A DNA stretch of 64,000 nucleotides from Anaeromyxobacter paludicola. Its GTDB lineage: Bacteria; Myxococcota; Myxococcia; Myxococcales; Anaeromyxobacteraceae. Location: positions 3,472,001 to 3,536,000 of the forward strand of contig NZ_AP025592.1 of the NCBI RefSeq assembly GCF_023169965.1. Reading direction: 5' to 3'. A model generated the notes under the pieces. It saw only the letters and a list, made by a program, of their open reading frames with translations, made no database searches and was not told where the DNA came from. This document shows, piece by piece, positions 40,152-49,715 of the stretch. A program made the position numbers and the translations under genes. Position 1 is the stretch's first letter; each line of letters begins with the position of its first letter.

Positions 40152-40946
40152 TCAGCCGCCGCGCAGCGCGCCCCCGTGCGGGTGGCGGTGCTTGAGGATG
40201 TGCGGCGTCTCGAGCCGGTGCGCCGCCATGAGCCGCTCGTCCCCGAGCACCGCGGCGGTCGGGCCGTCGGCCACCACCCGGCCGCCGTCGAGCACCGCCA
40301 CCCGCGGGCAGAGCTCCACCACGAGCTCCAGGTCGTGCGTCACCACGAGCAGCCCCTGCTCGAGCCGCGAGAGCCGCCCCAGGAGCTGGCGGCGGGCGTA
40401 GGGGTCGAGGAAGGCGGTCGGCTCGTCGAGCACGAGGAGCCGGGGCCCGGTGACGAGCGCGCCGGCGAGCGTCACCGCCCGCTTCTCGCCCGAGGAGAGG
40501 TGCCCCGGGAAGCGGCCGGCGAGGCGGCCCGCCCCCATCTCCTCGAGCGCGGCCCGCGCGCGCGCCTCGGCCTCGGCGGGCGGCACCCCGGCGGCGAGCG
40601 GCGCGAAGGCCACGTCCTCGAGCACCGTGGGCATGAAGAGCTGGTCGTCGGGGTCGTTGAAGAGGAAGCCGGTGCGGGCCCGGATCTCGGGGAGCGACGC
40701 CGGCGCGAGCGGCAGCCCGGCCACCCGCGCCGTCCCGGCGGAGGGCTCCACCAGCCCGGCGAGGAGCGAGATGAGGGTGGTCTTGCCGGCGCCGTTCGGC
40801 CCCACCAGGCCGAGCCGCTCCCCCTCGCCGAGCCGGAGGTCCACGCCGCGCAGCGCCTCGGTGCCGTCGGGGTAGCGGAAGGCGACGCCCTCGAGCGCGA
40901 CGAGCTCGGCGGGGCGGGCGCCGGGGGCGGGAGCGGGACCGGTCAC
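40152..40946 (-). CDS. nikO: Nickel/cobalt ECF transporter ATPase NikO/CbiO
   Basis: A 264-residue ATPase with Walker A GPNGAGKTT, FNDPDDQLFMPTVLEDVAFAP (the Q-loop block typical of ECF ATPases), signature LSSGEKRAVTLAGAL, Walker B LLVLDEPTAFLD and LLVVTHDLELV. The tail is His-rich (HILKHRHPHGG), which suits metal transport. It powers uptake through NikM/NikQ. GTG 40946 overlaps the TGA of nikQ (GTGA). Tail to tail with qorB. Confidence 0.92.
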   Translation of the reverse strand: MTGPAPAPGARPAELVALEGVAFRYPDGTEALRGVDLRLGEGERLGLVGPNGAGKTTLISLLAGLVEPSAGTARVAGLPLAPASLPEIRARTGFLFNDPDDQLFMPTVLEDVAFAPLAAGVPPAEAEARARAALEEMGAGRLAGRFPGHLSSGEKRAVTLAGALVTGPRLLVLDEPTAFLDPYARRQLLGRLSRLEQGLLVVTHDLELVVELCPRVAVLDGGRVVADGPTAAVLGDERLMAAHRLETPHILKHRHPHGGALRGG

Positions 40947-41740
40947 GAGAGCCTCGAGAGGAGCGCCTCGCCGGCCCAGCGCGAGAGCGGCAGGAGCCGG
41001 GCGGCGGCGCAGAAGGTGACCCCGAGCGCGAGGAACGCGGCGTCGCGGGCCCGGAACCGCTCGGTCGCGAGCGAGGGGAGCTCGCCTTGGAAGCCGCGCA
41101 CCTGCATGCAGCGGTAGACGCGCTCGCCGCGATCCCAGGTCCGGCGGAGCAGGGTGAAGAGCATGCCGCGGGCGGTGGCGAGCCGGGGCAGCCTTCGCCG
41201 GGGCTCGCGCAGGAGCCGCGCCGCCTGGAGCCGCTCCCCCTCGGCGACCAGGAGGAAGAGGTAGCGGTAGAGGAACTGGAGCTGGGTGGTGAGCGCCGCC
41301 GGGGTCCCGAGGAGCCGGAGCCCGCGCACCAGCCGCGGCATGGAGGTGGTGGCGACGAGGAGGAGGAGCGTGCTCGTGCAGAGGGCGAACCGGAGCAGGA
41401 TCGAGAGCAGCGACAGCACGCCCCCGCGCACCGCCACGCCGGCGACGTGCGCCGCCGGCGCGGTGTCGAGGAAGGGGTTCGCGAGCCCGACCAGCAGCGC
41501 GAACGGGCTCGCCGCCAGCACGAGCCGCAGCACCGGGCGCGGCGCCACCCGGCCGCCGAGCCCGAGCGCCACCGGCACCGCGAAGAAGGGCAGGAGCCCC
41601 GCCACCTCGTAGCGCGGGAAGGAGCTCACCGCGAGCACCAGCGCGGCGGCGACGAGGAGCTTGGCGCGCGCGTCGAGCCGGTGGACGGGGCTGTCGGCGT
41701 ATCCGAGGCGATCGAGCTCGCGCGCGGCGACCCGGCTCAC
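40943..41740 (-). CDS. nikQ: Nickel/cobalt ECF transporter T component NikQ/CbiQ
   Basis: A 265-residue membrane coupling protein with about five to six helices. The two cytoplasmic coupling motifs appear as ATARGMLFTLLRRTWDRGERVYRCMQVRGFQ (with the E-R-V-Y-x-A/C-M-x-x-R-G box) and SSFPRYEVAGLLPF in the first helix region. It links the ATPase to the substrate-specific NikM. GTG 41740 overlaps the TGA of nikM, and its TGA overlaps nikO, so all three are co-translated. Confidence 0.9.
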   Translation of the reverse strand: MSRVAARELDRLGYADSPVHRLDARAKLLVAAALVLAVSSFPRYEVAGLLPFFAVPVALGLGGRVAPRPVLRLVLAASPFALLVGLANPFLDTAPAAHVAGVAVRGGVLSLLSILLRFALCTSTLLLLVATTSMPRLVRGLRLLGTPAALTTQLQFLYRYLFLLVAEGERLQAARLLREPRRRLPRLATARGMLFTLLRRTWDRGERVYRCMQVRGFQGELPSLATERFRARDAAFLALGVTFCAAARLLPLSRWAGEALLSRLS

Positions 41741-42723
41741 CGGGCGTCGCTCCGGCCGGCGCGCCCGCGGCGCAGGAGCGCGGCGGCGCCGCCCACCAGG
41801 CCCAGGGTGGCGAGGAGCCCGAGCCCGCCGGCGAGCGAGGTGCCGAGCCGCGCCGAGCCGGGCGCGCGCGCGGGCAGGGCGTAGTCGGGGAGGAGCGCGG
41901 TGCGGGCCTGCACCGCCCGCAGCGCCGCGTGCGCCGCGCCGTCCTCGCGCACCGCGGCCCCGGAGCGCGCCAGCGCCCACTCGAGCCCGTCGGGCCGCGC
42001 CGAGGCGAACCAGGCGCCCACGCACCCCGTGAACACCGCGAGGGCGAGGACGGTGGGCGCGAGCGGCAGCCGCCCCGCGGCCGGGGCCGGCGCCGGGCCG
42101 GTCGCGCCGAGGCGCGAGGCGAAGCGGATCATGCCGGCGGTGACCAGTCCCTCGACGGCGCCGATGGGCAGGTGGACGCCGAGCATGAGCGCGGCGAAGC
42201 GGGAGAAGGGGAGGTCGGCGCGGCCGGAGAGCTGCGTCTCCACCATCACGCCGAGCGCGCCGAGCTCGGCGGCGAGCAGGGCCGGGGCGAGGCAGGCGAG
42301 GGTGAGCCGCGCCGGGCCGGGGGCGTCCCCCGCGAGCCTGCGCTGCAGCGGGAGCCCGAGGAGGGCCGGCCAGACGCCCATGTTGAAGAGGTTGCAGCCG
42401 AGGGCCAGCAGGCCGCCGTCGGCGAAGAAGAGCGCCTGCACCAGCAGCACCGAGGCCATCACCACCAGCGCCGCGCTCGGCCCGAGCAGGACCGAGAGGA
42501 GGAGCCCGCCGGCGAGGTGGCCGGAGGAGCCGGTCCCCGGGATGGCGAAGTTCACCATCTGGGCGGCGAAGACGAACGCCCCGAGCACGCCCATGAGCGG
42601 CACCCGGCGGGCCTGGTCGGGCTCGCGCGAGAGCCGGCGCGCCGCGCCCGCCACGAGCAGCCCGGCCGCCGCGTCGAACGCGAGGCCCACGGAGGGCGAG
42701 AGCAGGGCGTCGGCCATGTGCAT
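41737..42723 (-). CDS. nikM: Nickel ECF transporter substrate component NikM fused to a NikN-like domain
   Basis: A 328-residue protein starting MHMADALLSPSVG. In NikM/CbiM the free N-terminus and His2 coordinate the metal, so ATG 42723 must be exact. About seven helices form the S component (to residue 215), including GSSGHLAGGLLLSVLLGP with the conserved His and GVHLPIGAVEGLVTAGM. The C-terminal third has ARPDGLEWALARSG and a last helix, matching the separate NikN/CbiN subunit, so the two are fused. Nickel rather than cobalt is inferred from the NikR motif 30 bp upstream. Confidence 0.92.
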   Translation of the reverse strand: MHMADALLSPSVGLAFDAAAGLLVAGAARRLSREPDQARRVPLMGVLGAFVFAAQMVNFAIPGTGSSGHLAGGLLLSVLLGPSAALVVMASVLLVQALFFADGGLLALGCNLFNMGVWPALLGLPLQRRLAGDAPGPARLTLACLAPALLAAELGALGVMVETQLSGRADLPFSRFAALMLGVHLPIGAVEGLVTAGMIRFASRLGATGPAPAPAAGRLPLAPTVLALAVFTGCVGAWFASARPDGLEWALARSGAAVREDGAAHAALRAVQARTALLPDYALPARAPGSARLGTSLAGGLGLLATLGLVGGAAALLRRGRAGRSDAR

Positions 42724-42752
42724 GGTCGGTCGGGCGGCCGCGGCGGGAGCCG

Positions 42753-42778
42753 TAGCACGAGAACGACACTCGTATGCC
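42753..42778 (-). promoter_or_regulatory. Candidate NikR operator upstream of nikM
   Basis: On the plus strand TAGCACGA-N9-TCGTATGCC, identical outside the spacer to 36121-36146 at the TonB-dependent receptor. The inner ACGA...TCGT forms a dyad. It lies 30 bp upstream of ATG 42723, in the position of a promoter for the nikMQO operon. The identical 17 fixed bases at the same spacing in two nickel-gene promoters make chance unlikely. Confidence 0.65.
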
Positions 42779-42855
42779 TGGCGGGCCGGCTGGTCAAGGA
42801 CGTTGGGGCCTCGGGGGCGGCCGCGCCGCGCCGCCTTCCGCTACACTCGCCCCCC

Positions 42856-43860
42856 ATGCGCGCGCTCCTCATCGGCGGGACCCGCTTCGTCGGCTACCTC
42901 CTGGCGCGCCGGCTCCTCGCCGGCGGTCACGAGGTGACGGTGCTCAACCGCGGCACCCTCGCCGACCCCTTCGGCCCCGAGGTGGAGAAGCTCCGCGCCG
43001 ACCGGACCGGGCCCGCCCTCGGCGAGGCGCTCCGGGGCCGGAGCTTCGACGCCGTCTTCGACTTCGCGGGCTACACCGCCGAGGACGGGCGGCGCGCGGC
43101 GGAGCTGCTCGACGGCCGGGTGGGCCACTACCTCGCCGTCTCCACCGGGCAGGTCTACCTGGTGCGCGAGGGGGCGCCGCGGCCGGCGCGGGAGGCCGAC
43201 TACGACGGGCCGGTGATGGCCCGCCCCGCCGAGGCGGAGGAGCTCGCCGAGTGGGAGTACGGCGTCGGCAAGCGCGGCTACGAGGACGCGCTCCGGGCCG
43301 CCCACGCGGCGCGCGGCTTCCCGGTCACGGTGGTGCGCATCCCCATGGTGAACGGCGAGCGCGACTACTACCGGCGCATCGAGCGCTACCTCTGGCGGCT
43401 CGGGCAGGGCGGCCCGGTGCTCCTCCCCGACGGCGGCGGGCACGCCACGCGCCACGTCTACGGCGGCGAGGTGGCCCGGTTCCTGGCGCTCGCCGCCGGG
43501 CGGCCGGAGACCTTCGGGCAGGCCTACAACCTGGCCCAGGAGGAGACCCCGACCCTGCGCGAGCTCGTGGCCGCGCTCCGCGACCTCCTCGGCTCGGCGT
43601 CGCCGCTCGCAGCCGCGCCGGCCGAGCTCCTCCGCGCGCGCGGGCTCGACCCGCTCCTCCTCTCGCCCTTCAGCGGCGCCTGGATGAGCTTCCTCGATCC
43701 CTCGCGCGCCCGCGACGCGCTCGGCTTCCGGCACGAGCCGCTCGCCTCGTACCTGGGGCGGATCGTGGCGAGCTGGCTCGCACACCCGCCCGAGGACGCG
43801 CCGCCGGGCGCCGAGCGGCGCGGGGACGAGCTCGCGCTGGCGGCGGAGCTGCTGGGCTAG
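42856..43860 (+). CDS. NAD-dependent epimerase/dehydratase (atypical SDR)
   Basis: A 334-residue protein with the nucleotide-binding start MRALLIGGTRFVGYLLARRLL (G-G-T-R-F-x-G, the CSP41-like atypical SDR pattern) and the loop DAVFDFAGYTAED. The region YLAVSTGQVYLVREG holds the Ser of the active site, and the expected Y-x-x-x-K appears as YGVGKRGYEDAL. The product and substrate are unknown; nucleotide sugar chemistry is possible. It is divergent from nikM and ends tail to tail with argJ, sharing a CTAG. Confidence 0.8.
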   Translation: MRALLIGGTRFVGYLLARRLLAGGHEVTVLNRGTLADPFGPEVEKLRADRTGPALGEALRGRSFDAVFDFAGYTAEDGRRAAELLDGRVGHYLAVSTGQVYLVREGAPRPAREADYDGPVMARPAEAEELAEWEYGVGKRGYEDALRAAHAARGFPVTVVRIPMVNGERDYYRRIERYLWRLGQGGPVLLPDGGGHATRHVYGGEVARFLALAAGRPETFGQAYNLAQEETPTLRELVAALRDLLGSASPLAAAPAELLRARGLDPLLLSPFSGAWMSFLDPSRARDALGFRHEPLASYLGRIVASWLAHPPEDAPPGAERRGDELALAAELLG

Positions 43861-45182
43861 CTCCGGTAGTCCGCGTTCTCGGTCACGTACTCGTGGGTGC
43901 GGTCGGCGCCCAGCACCTCGCAGGCGCCGTCGCCCATCCCGAGCGCCACCGCGATCTCGACGCAGCGCTCGTGCGGCGGGTGCCGGTGCGGCGGCTGGAA
44001 GGTGAGCCCGTCCGGCGGCGGCGCGCTCGCGTACATCTCCGCGGCCTTGAGGTGGGCCACGAGCCGCTGCTCCTTCTCCGGGTCGAGCCGCATCGCGCCG
44101 CCCTCGAAGACCACCTCGCCGCCCACCGCGATGCGGACGCGGGCCGGGTCGAGCGGCATCCCCTCGCGCCCGGCCAGCTTGCCGATGGCGCAGAGGATCC
44201 GGCCGAGGTTCGGGTCGTTGCCGGCCACGGCGCACTGGAGCAGGGGCGAGTTCACGAGCGACTTGCCGAGCGCGCGGGCCGCCCGGGCGTCGGGCGCGCC
44301 CTCGAGCCGCGCCCGGATGACGTGGTGGACCCCCTCGCCGTTGCGGACCACGTCCTCGGCGAGGTCGCGGCAGACCTGGCGGAGCGCGGCCCGGAAGGCG
44401 GCGGCGTCCACCTTCGGCCCGGCGGCGGAGGAGACCAGCGCCACGGTGTCGGAGGTGCTGGTGTCGGAGTCGATGGAGATGCAGTTGAAGCTCGCCTCGT
44501 TCGCCTCGGCGAGCGCGGCGCGCAGCTCCTCGCGCGGCAGGTCGGCGTCGGTGAGGAGGAAGACCAGCATGGTGGCGAGGTCGGGCTCGATCATCCCGGC
44601 CCCCTTGGCCACCCCGACCAGGCTCGCGCCGCCGGGCAGCTCGGCGCGGCGGACCTTGGGGTAGAGGTCGGTGGTCATGATCGCCTCGGCGAGCGGCAGC
44701 GCGCTCTCGCCCTGCAGCGCGCCGGCCGCGGCCGGCAGCGCCGCGAGCATGGCCTCGACCGGCAGCCGCCAGCCGATGACGCCGGTGGAGGAGGGGAGCA
44801 CCTCGGTGGGCGCCATCCCCAGGAGCCGGGCCGCCTCGGCGCAGATCCGCTCCGCCGCCGCCTCGCCGCCGGGGGCGCAGACGTTCGAGACCTTGTTGTT
44901 GACGACGAGCGCCCCGAGCCGGGGCTCGGCGAGCCGCCGGCGGCCCACCAGGACCGGCGCGCCCGGGAAGGCGTTCCGCGTGAACGCCGCGGCGAAGGCC
45001 GCGCTCGGGCGCTCCAGGGCGACGAGCGAGAGGTTCATGCGGGCCCGCTTCGACGGGACCTCCACCGGCGCGAACTCGAGGGAGGCGGTGCCGGTGCGGA
45101 AGCCCTTCGGCAGCCGGGACTGGGTCTCGAGCCAGGCGCGGTGCGCGGCGGCGCTCTGGAAGGTGAGGGCGGTGGAGTACAT
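43857..45182 (-). CDS. argJ: Bifunctional glutamate N-acetyltransferase / ornithine acetyltransferase ArgJ-like
   Basis: A 441-residue enzyme of arginine synthesis that moves acetyl groups between N-acetylornithine and glutamate. The autocleavage and nucleophile site is KGAGMIEPDLATML (T204), and the oxyanion block is SSTGVIG (131-137). EASFNCISIDSDTSTSDTV and AVAGNDPNLGRILCAIG also match. The usual T-N-S-G-N-A-N-A-x-T-G segment is replaced by VNNKVSNVCAPGG, so this is a divergent subgroup and its exact acetyl donor is less certain. The gene is single; other arg genes are not in the window. Confidence 0.88.
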   Translation of the reverse strand: MYSTALTFQSAAAHRAWLETQSRLPKGFRTGTASLEFAPVEVPSKRARMNLSLVALERPSAAFAAAFTRNAFPGAPVLVGRRRLAEPRLGALVVNNKVSNVCAPGGEAAAERICAEAARLLGMAPTEVLPSSTGVIGWRLPVEAMLAALPAAAGALQGESALPLAEAIMTTDLYPKVRRAELPGGASLVGVAKGAGMIEPDLATMLVFLLTDADLPREELRAALAEANEASFNCISIDSDTSTSDTVALVSSAAGPKVDAAAFRAALRQVCRDLAEDVVRNGEGVHHVIRARLEGAPDARAARALGKSLVNSPLLQCAVAGNDPNLGRILCAIGKLAGREGMPLDPARVRIAVGGEVVFEGGAMRLDPEKEQRLVAHLKAAEMYASAPPPDGLTFQPPHRHPPHERCVEIAVALGMGDGACEVLGADRTHEYVTENADYRS

Positions 45183-45214
45183 GCGGAGCCTCTACCCCCG
45201 GCCGGCCCGCCCGG

Positions 45215-46093
45215 TCAACGGCGCGGCGCGCCGGGCGCCCCGTCCTGCCGGAGCGAGGCGGCGAGCCCGTCCACCGCCGCCCGCAGCCCGCCGATGAGCT
45301 GGCCCACCTCGGCCAGGCTCGCGAGCTGCTCCTTCGTGCCCGCGGCGGCGCGGGCGATGGCGCCGTCGAGGCTGCCGATCGCCTCGCGCGCGTCGGAGAG
45401 GGTCTTCTGCACGTCGCCCGCCGCGCCGCGGGCGTCCTCGGCGAGCCGGAGCATGTCCTTCGAGATGACGGCGAAGGCCCGGCCCCGCTCCCCGGCGCGC
45501 GACGCCTCCACCGCCCCGTTGATGCTCAGGATCCGGCTCTGGAGCGCGATCTGCTGGACCCCGCTCACCACGTCGTCCGTGGCGGCGAGCCGCTCGCGGG
45601 CGGCGCCGGCCGCCTTCTCCATGCCCTCGACCAGCTCCGACGACTCGCGGGCGAGCGTCCCGAGCCGCGCCACGAGCCCCTGCACCCCGCCCGACACCTT
45701 GCTCGCGGCGTCCTGCAGCCGGCGCTGCTGGTCGAGCTCCTCCACCCAGGCGGCGAGCACGGTCGCGGCCACCCGGGCGAGCGGCTTCGACAGCGCGAGC
45801 GGGCCGGTGATGCCGAAGGTCCCGGCGCGCCGGCCGTCCACCACCACCGGGCAGCTGTAGCCCTCCCGCACCAGCGGGTTCGCGGCCGCCTCCTCGGCGG
45901 TGACCGCCGCCTCGTCCACCTCGCCGCGGAGGATGCGCTGCGCCCCGGCGTGCTTCTGGCCGATGCGGCTCCGGTCCACCGCCTTCACGATGGTGCCGGT
46001 CTCGTCGCAGATGATGAGGGGGAAGCCGGTCTCGGCCCGGAGGAACTCGAGGAAGCGGTCGGCGAGGCGCCAGAAGTCGGGACCGAGGGTCAT
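45215..46093 (-). CDS. Methyl-accepting chemotaxis-type protein with diacid-recognition sensor domain
   Basis: A 292-residue soluble protein. Residues 1-120 (LADRFLEFLRAETGFPLIIC, then GYSCPVVVDGRRAGTFGITGP) resemble the sugar-diacid recognition (CdaR N-terminal) sensor domain. Residues 125-280 form the coiled-coil signalling domain; the hairpin is AVISKDMLRLAEDARGAAGD with IALQSRILSINGAVEASRAG before it, equivalent to the E-I-A-x-Q-T-N-L-L-A-L-N-A-x-I-E-A-A-R-A-G block. It has no membrane helix. It probably signals to a CheA-type kinase in response to an unknown cytoplasmic ligand. Confidence 0.85.
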   Translation of the reverse strand: MTLGPDFWRLADRFLEFLRAETGFPLIICDETGTIVKAVDRSRIGQKHAGAQRILRGEVDEAAVTAEEAAANPLVREGYSCPVVVDGRRAGTFGITGPLALSKPLARVAATVLAAWVEELDQQRRLQDAASKVSGGVQGLVARLGTLARESSELVEGMEKAAGAARERLAATDDVVSGVQQIALQSRILSINGAVEASRAGERGRAFAVISKDMLRLAEDARGAAGDVQKTLSDAREAIGSLDGAIARAAAGTKEQLASLAEVGQLIGGLRAAVDGLAASLRQDGAPGAPRR

Positions 46094-46171
46094 GGTCTTG
46101 TTCCCCGGGGTGGGCCGGGATCATGGCACGGCCCCGCACCCTTCCGCCAGCCGCGTGGTAGAACCCGCGCC

Positions 46172-46905
46172 ATGCAGCCCTGGGAGACGGTGGATCGCGC
46201 GCGCGCGCCCGACGGGACGGAGCTCGTGCTCGCCCGGCGGGGGGAGGAGTGGGTGGTGCGGGCCGGCGGGCACGTGCTCATGTCGTCGCGCGTGCACGGC
46301 TCGGAGGAGGCGCTCGCCGCGCTGGCGCTGCGCCGGGTCGATCGCCCGCGGGCCGTGCTGCTCGGCGGGCTCGGCCTCGGCTTCACGCTGCGGGCGCTGC
46401 TCGACCGGCTGCCGCCGGACGCCAAGGTGGTGGTGACCGAGCTCTCCCCCGAGCTCGCCGGCTGGAACCGCGACCACGTCGCGCACCTCGCCGGCCGGCC
46501 GCTCGACGACGCCCGGGCGCGGCTGCAGGTCGGGGACGTGCTCGGCCGGATCGCCGAGGCGAAGGGGGCCTACGACGCCATCGTCCTCGACGTGGACAAC
46601 GGCCCCTCCGCGCTCGCCCACGCCGGCAACCAGAAGCTCTACCTGCGCAAGGGCATCGAGGCCTGCCGCGACGCCCTGCGCGGCGGCGGCGTGCTGGCGG
46701 TCTGGTCGGCCGGGCCCGACGAGGCCTACCTGGCCCGGCTCACCCGCGCCGGCTTCGACGCCCGCGCCGAGGTGGTGCCGGCGCGCCAGGGCGGCGGACA
46801 GAAGCACGTGGTGTTCGTGGCCAAGAAGGCGGCCGGGCGGCCGGTCGCGCCCCGGGGCGGCGCGGGTGGCGCGCAGGCGCCGCGGCGTGCTACGAAGCGC
46901 CGGCC

Positions 46906-46909
<4 letters not shown>
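46172..46909 (+). CDS. Spermidine synthase-like methyltransferase-fold protein
   Basis: A 245-residue Rossmann protein. AVLLGGLGLGFTLRALLDRL is the nucleotide loop, VVVTELSPELAGWNRDH the acidic strand, and AIVLDVDNGPSALAHAGNQKLYLRKG the position of the SpeE catalytic loop, where the Asp pair is partly retained. The N-terminal beta domain is short. These proteins are usually annotated as spermidine synthase-like; aminopropyl transfer has not been shown and the GGGxG motif is altered to GGLGLG, so function is open. The TGA overlaps the TTG of the ABC-F gene. Confidence 0.75.
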
Positions 46910-48543
<1,634 letters not shown>

Positions 48544-48660
48544 GGCTCGCGACCCTGGGCGCTCGCGCGCCGCAACCGGGGCGGCCGCGAGGGGTTGAAT
48601 GCGGCAGGGGCCCGCTGCGTCCCTCTCGCAGCAGCCCCCCATCTCGAAGGGAGACGCCCC

Positions 48661-48978
48661 GTGAAGACCCTCGCCGCGAAGCTCGCCGCCGCCGCCCTCG
48701 TCGCTTCCCTCTCCGTCCCCGCCCTCGCCGCAGAGGTGGACGCGCGCCAGGAGAACCAGCAGCGCCGCATCGCCGAGGGGGTGGAGTCTGGCCAGCTCAC
48801 GCCGCGGGAGACCGCGCGGCTGGAGCGCAAGGAGGCCAGGATCCGCCGTGAGATCCGGCGCGACCGGGCCCAGAACGGCGGGAAGCTCACCCCGGCCGAG
48901 AAGGCCAGGATCAACCGCGAGGAGAACCGCACCTCGCGCCAGATCTACCGCGCGAAGCACAACGGCAACCGCACGTAG
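48661..48978 (+). CDS. Small exported protein with LT-x-x-E repeats
   Basis: A 105-residue protein with a signal peptide (VKTLAAKLAAAALVASLSVP, cut near ALA). The mature part is basic and helical and has two copies of G-x-L-T-P-x-E-x-x-R-L/I-x-R-x-E (GQLTPRETARLERKEARI and GKLTPAEKARINREENR), ending in K-H-N. Similar small periplasmic proteins are common in proteobacteria without assigned function. GTG 48661 follows AAGGGAGA. A 6-bp-stem hairpin (GCTGCG...CGCAGC) lies in the leader. Confidence 0.78.
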   Translation: MKTLAAKLAAAALVASLSVPALAAEVDARQENQQRRIAEGVESGQLTPRETARLERKEARIRREIRRDRAQNGGKLTPAEKARINREENRTSRQIYRAKHNGNRT

Positions 48979-48997
48979 GGCGCGGTAGCCCGGTGCG

Positions 48998-49648
48998 CTA
49001 CGGGGCCGGCGCGCCGGCCCCGACGCCCCCGCCGCGCTCCACCCCCCGCGCGCCGCGCACCGCCCCCCGGGCGAGCGCGGCCACGTCCTCGAGCCCCATC
49101 GCCGCCGCGATCCCGGCGAGCCGGGCCGCCGCCTCGGGGTCCCCCGCCGCCGCGAGGAGGTCCACCGCCACCGCGGTGAGCGGCCGCGGCGCCGGGGCCC
49201 GCTCCCGCCAGGCGCCGAAGACCGAGGCCACCGGGTCGCCGGTGAGGAGCCGCTCCTGCCACTCGCGCGGGAGCTGCCGGGCGGCGTCGAGCAGGATGGC
49301 CGGGGAGACGAAGGCGCTGCCGCGCGGGGAGGAGCAGGCCACGAGCTCGCCCGTCCCGAGCAGCCCCTCGATGCCGGAGCGGCGGAACTCGGGCAGCCCG
49401 GCCACCGGCACGCTGAGCCGCGGGCGGTTCGCCGCGCAGACGTAGAGGACCCACGCGAGCGCGCCCTGCCGCTCGATCGAGGCGGCCACCTCGGGCCGCT
49501 CGGCGCGGAACCGCGAGGAGACGTTCACGAACGCGTGGACGAAGCGCGTCCAGGCCGGGTCCGGCGCGTGCTGCGCCGTCGCGGGATCGGTGCCGCCGGG
49601 GAGGTCGACGAGGGGCATGGGGGCTCGGGAGCCCTGGACGGTGGACAC
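48998..49648 (-). CDS. Hypothetical protein, no recognised domain
   Basis: A 216-residue protein (206 if ATG 49618 is used). The middle section (about 30-130: WTRFVHAFVNVSSRFRAERP, then LLGTGELVACSSPRGSAFVS) is well ordered and not low complexity, whereas the last 40 residues are Gly/Ala/Arg-rich. No family is recognised. There is no signal peptide or membrane segment. It lies between the small LT-repeat protein (convergent) and ilvD (68 bp apart, same strand). It is called a real gene because its frame shows regular amino acid use and no competing gene overlaps it. Confidence 0.6.
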   Translation of the reverse strand: MSTVQGSRAPMPLVDLPGGTDPATAQHAPDPAWTRFVHAFVNVSSRFRAERPEVAASIERQGALAWVLYVCAANRPRLSVPVAGLPEFRRSGIEGLLGTGELVACSSPRGSAFVSPAILLDAARQLPREWQERLLTGDPVASVFGAWRERAPAPRPLTAVAVDLLAAAGDPEAAARLAGIAAAMGLEDVAALARGAVRGARGVERGGGVGAGAPAP

Positions 49649-49715
49649 GCCCCCGTCCCGCCGCGACTCCGCGCTTGGGGCGGCACACTTCCGGGAGGGA
49701 GCCCGCGCCGCCCCG

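Noticed and set aside
49001-49022. A perfect 22-bp palindrome (GGGGCCGGC/GCCGGCCCC) after the small LT-repeat gene
   Set aside because: Considered as a terminator, but there is no T tract and it falls within the 3' end of the opposite gene at 48998; in DNA this GC-rich such palindromes arise by chance.
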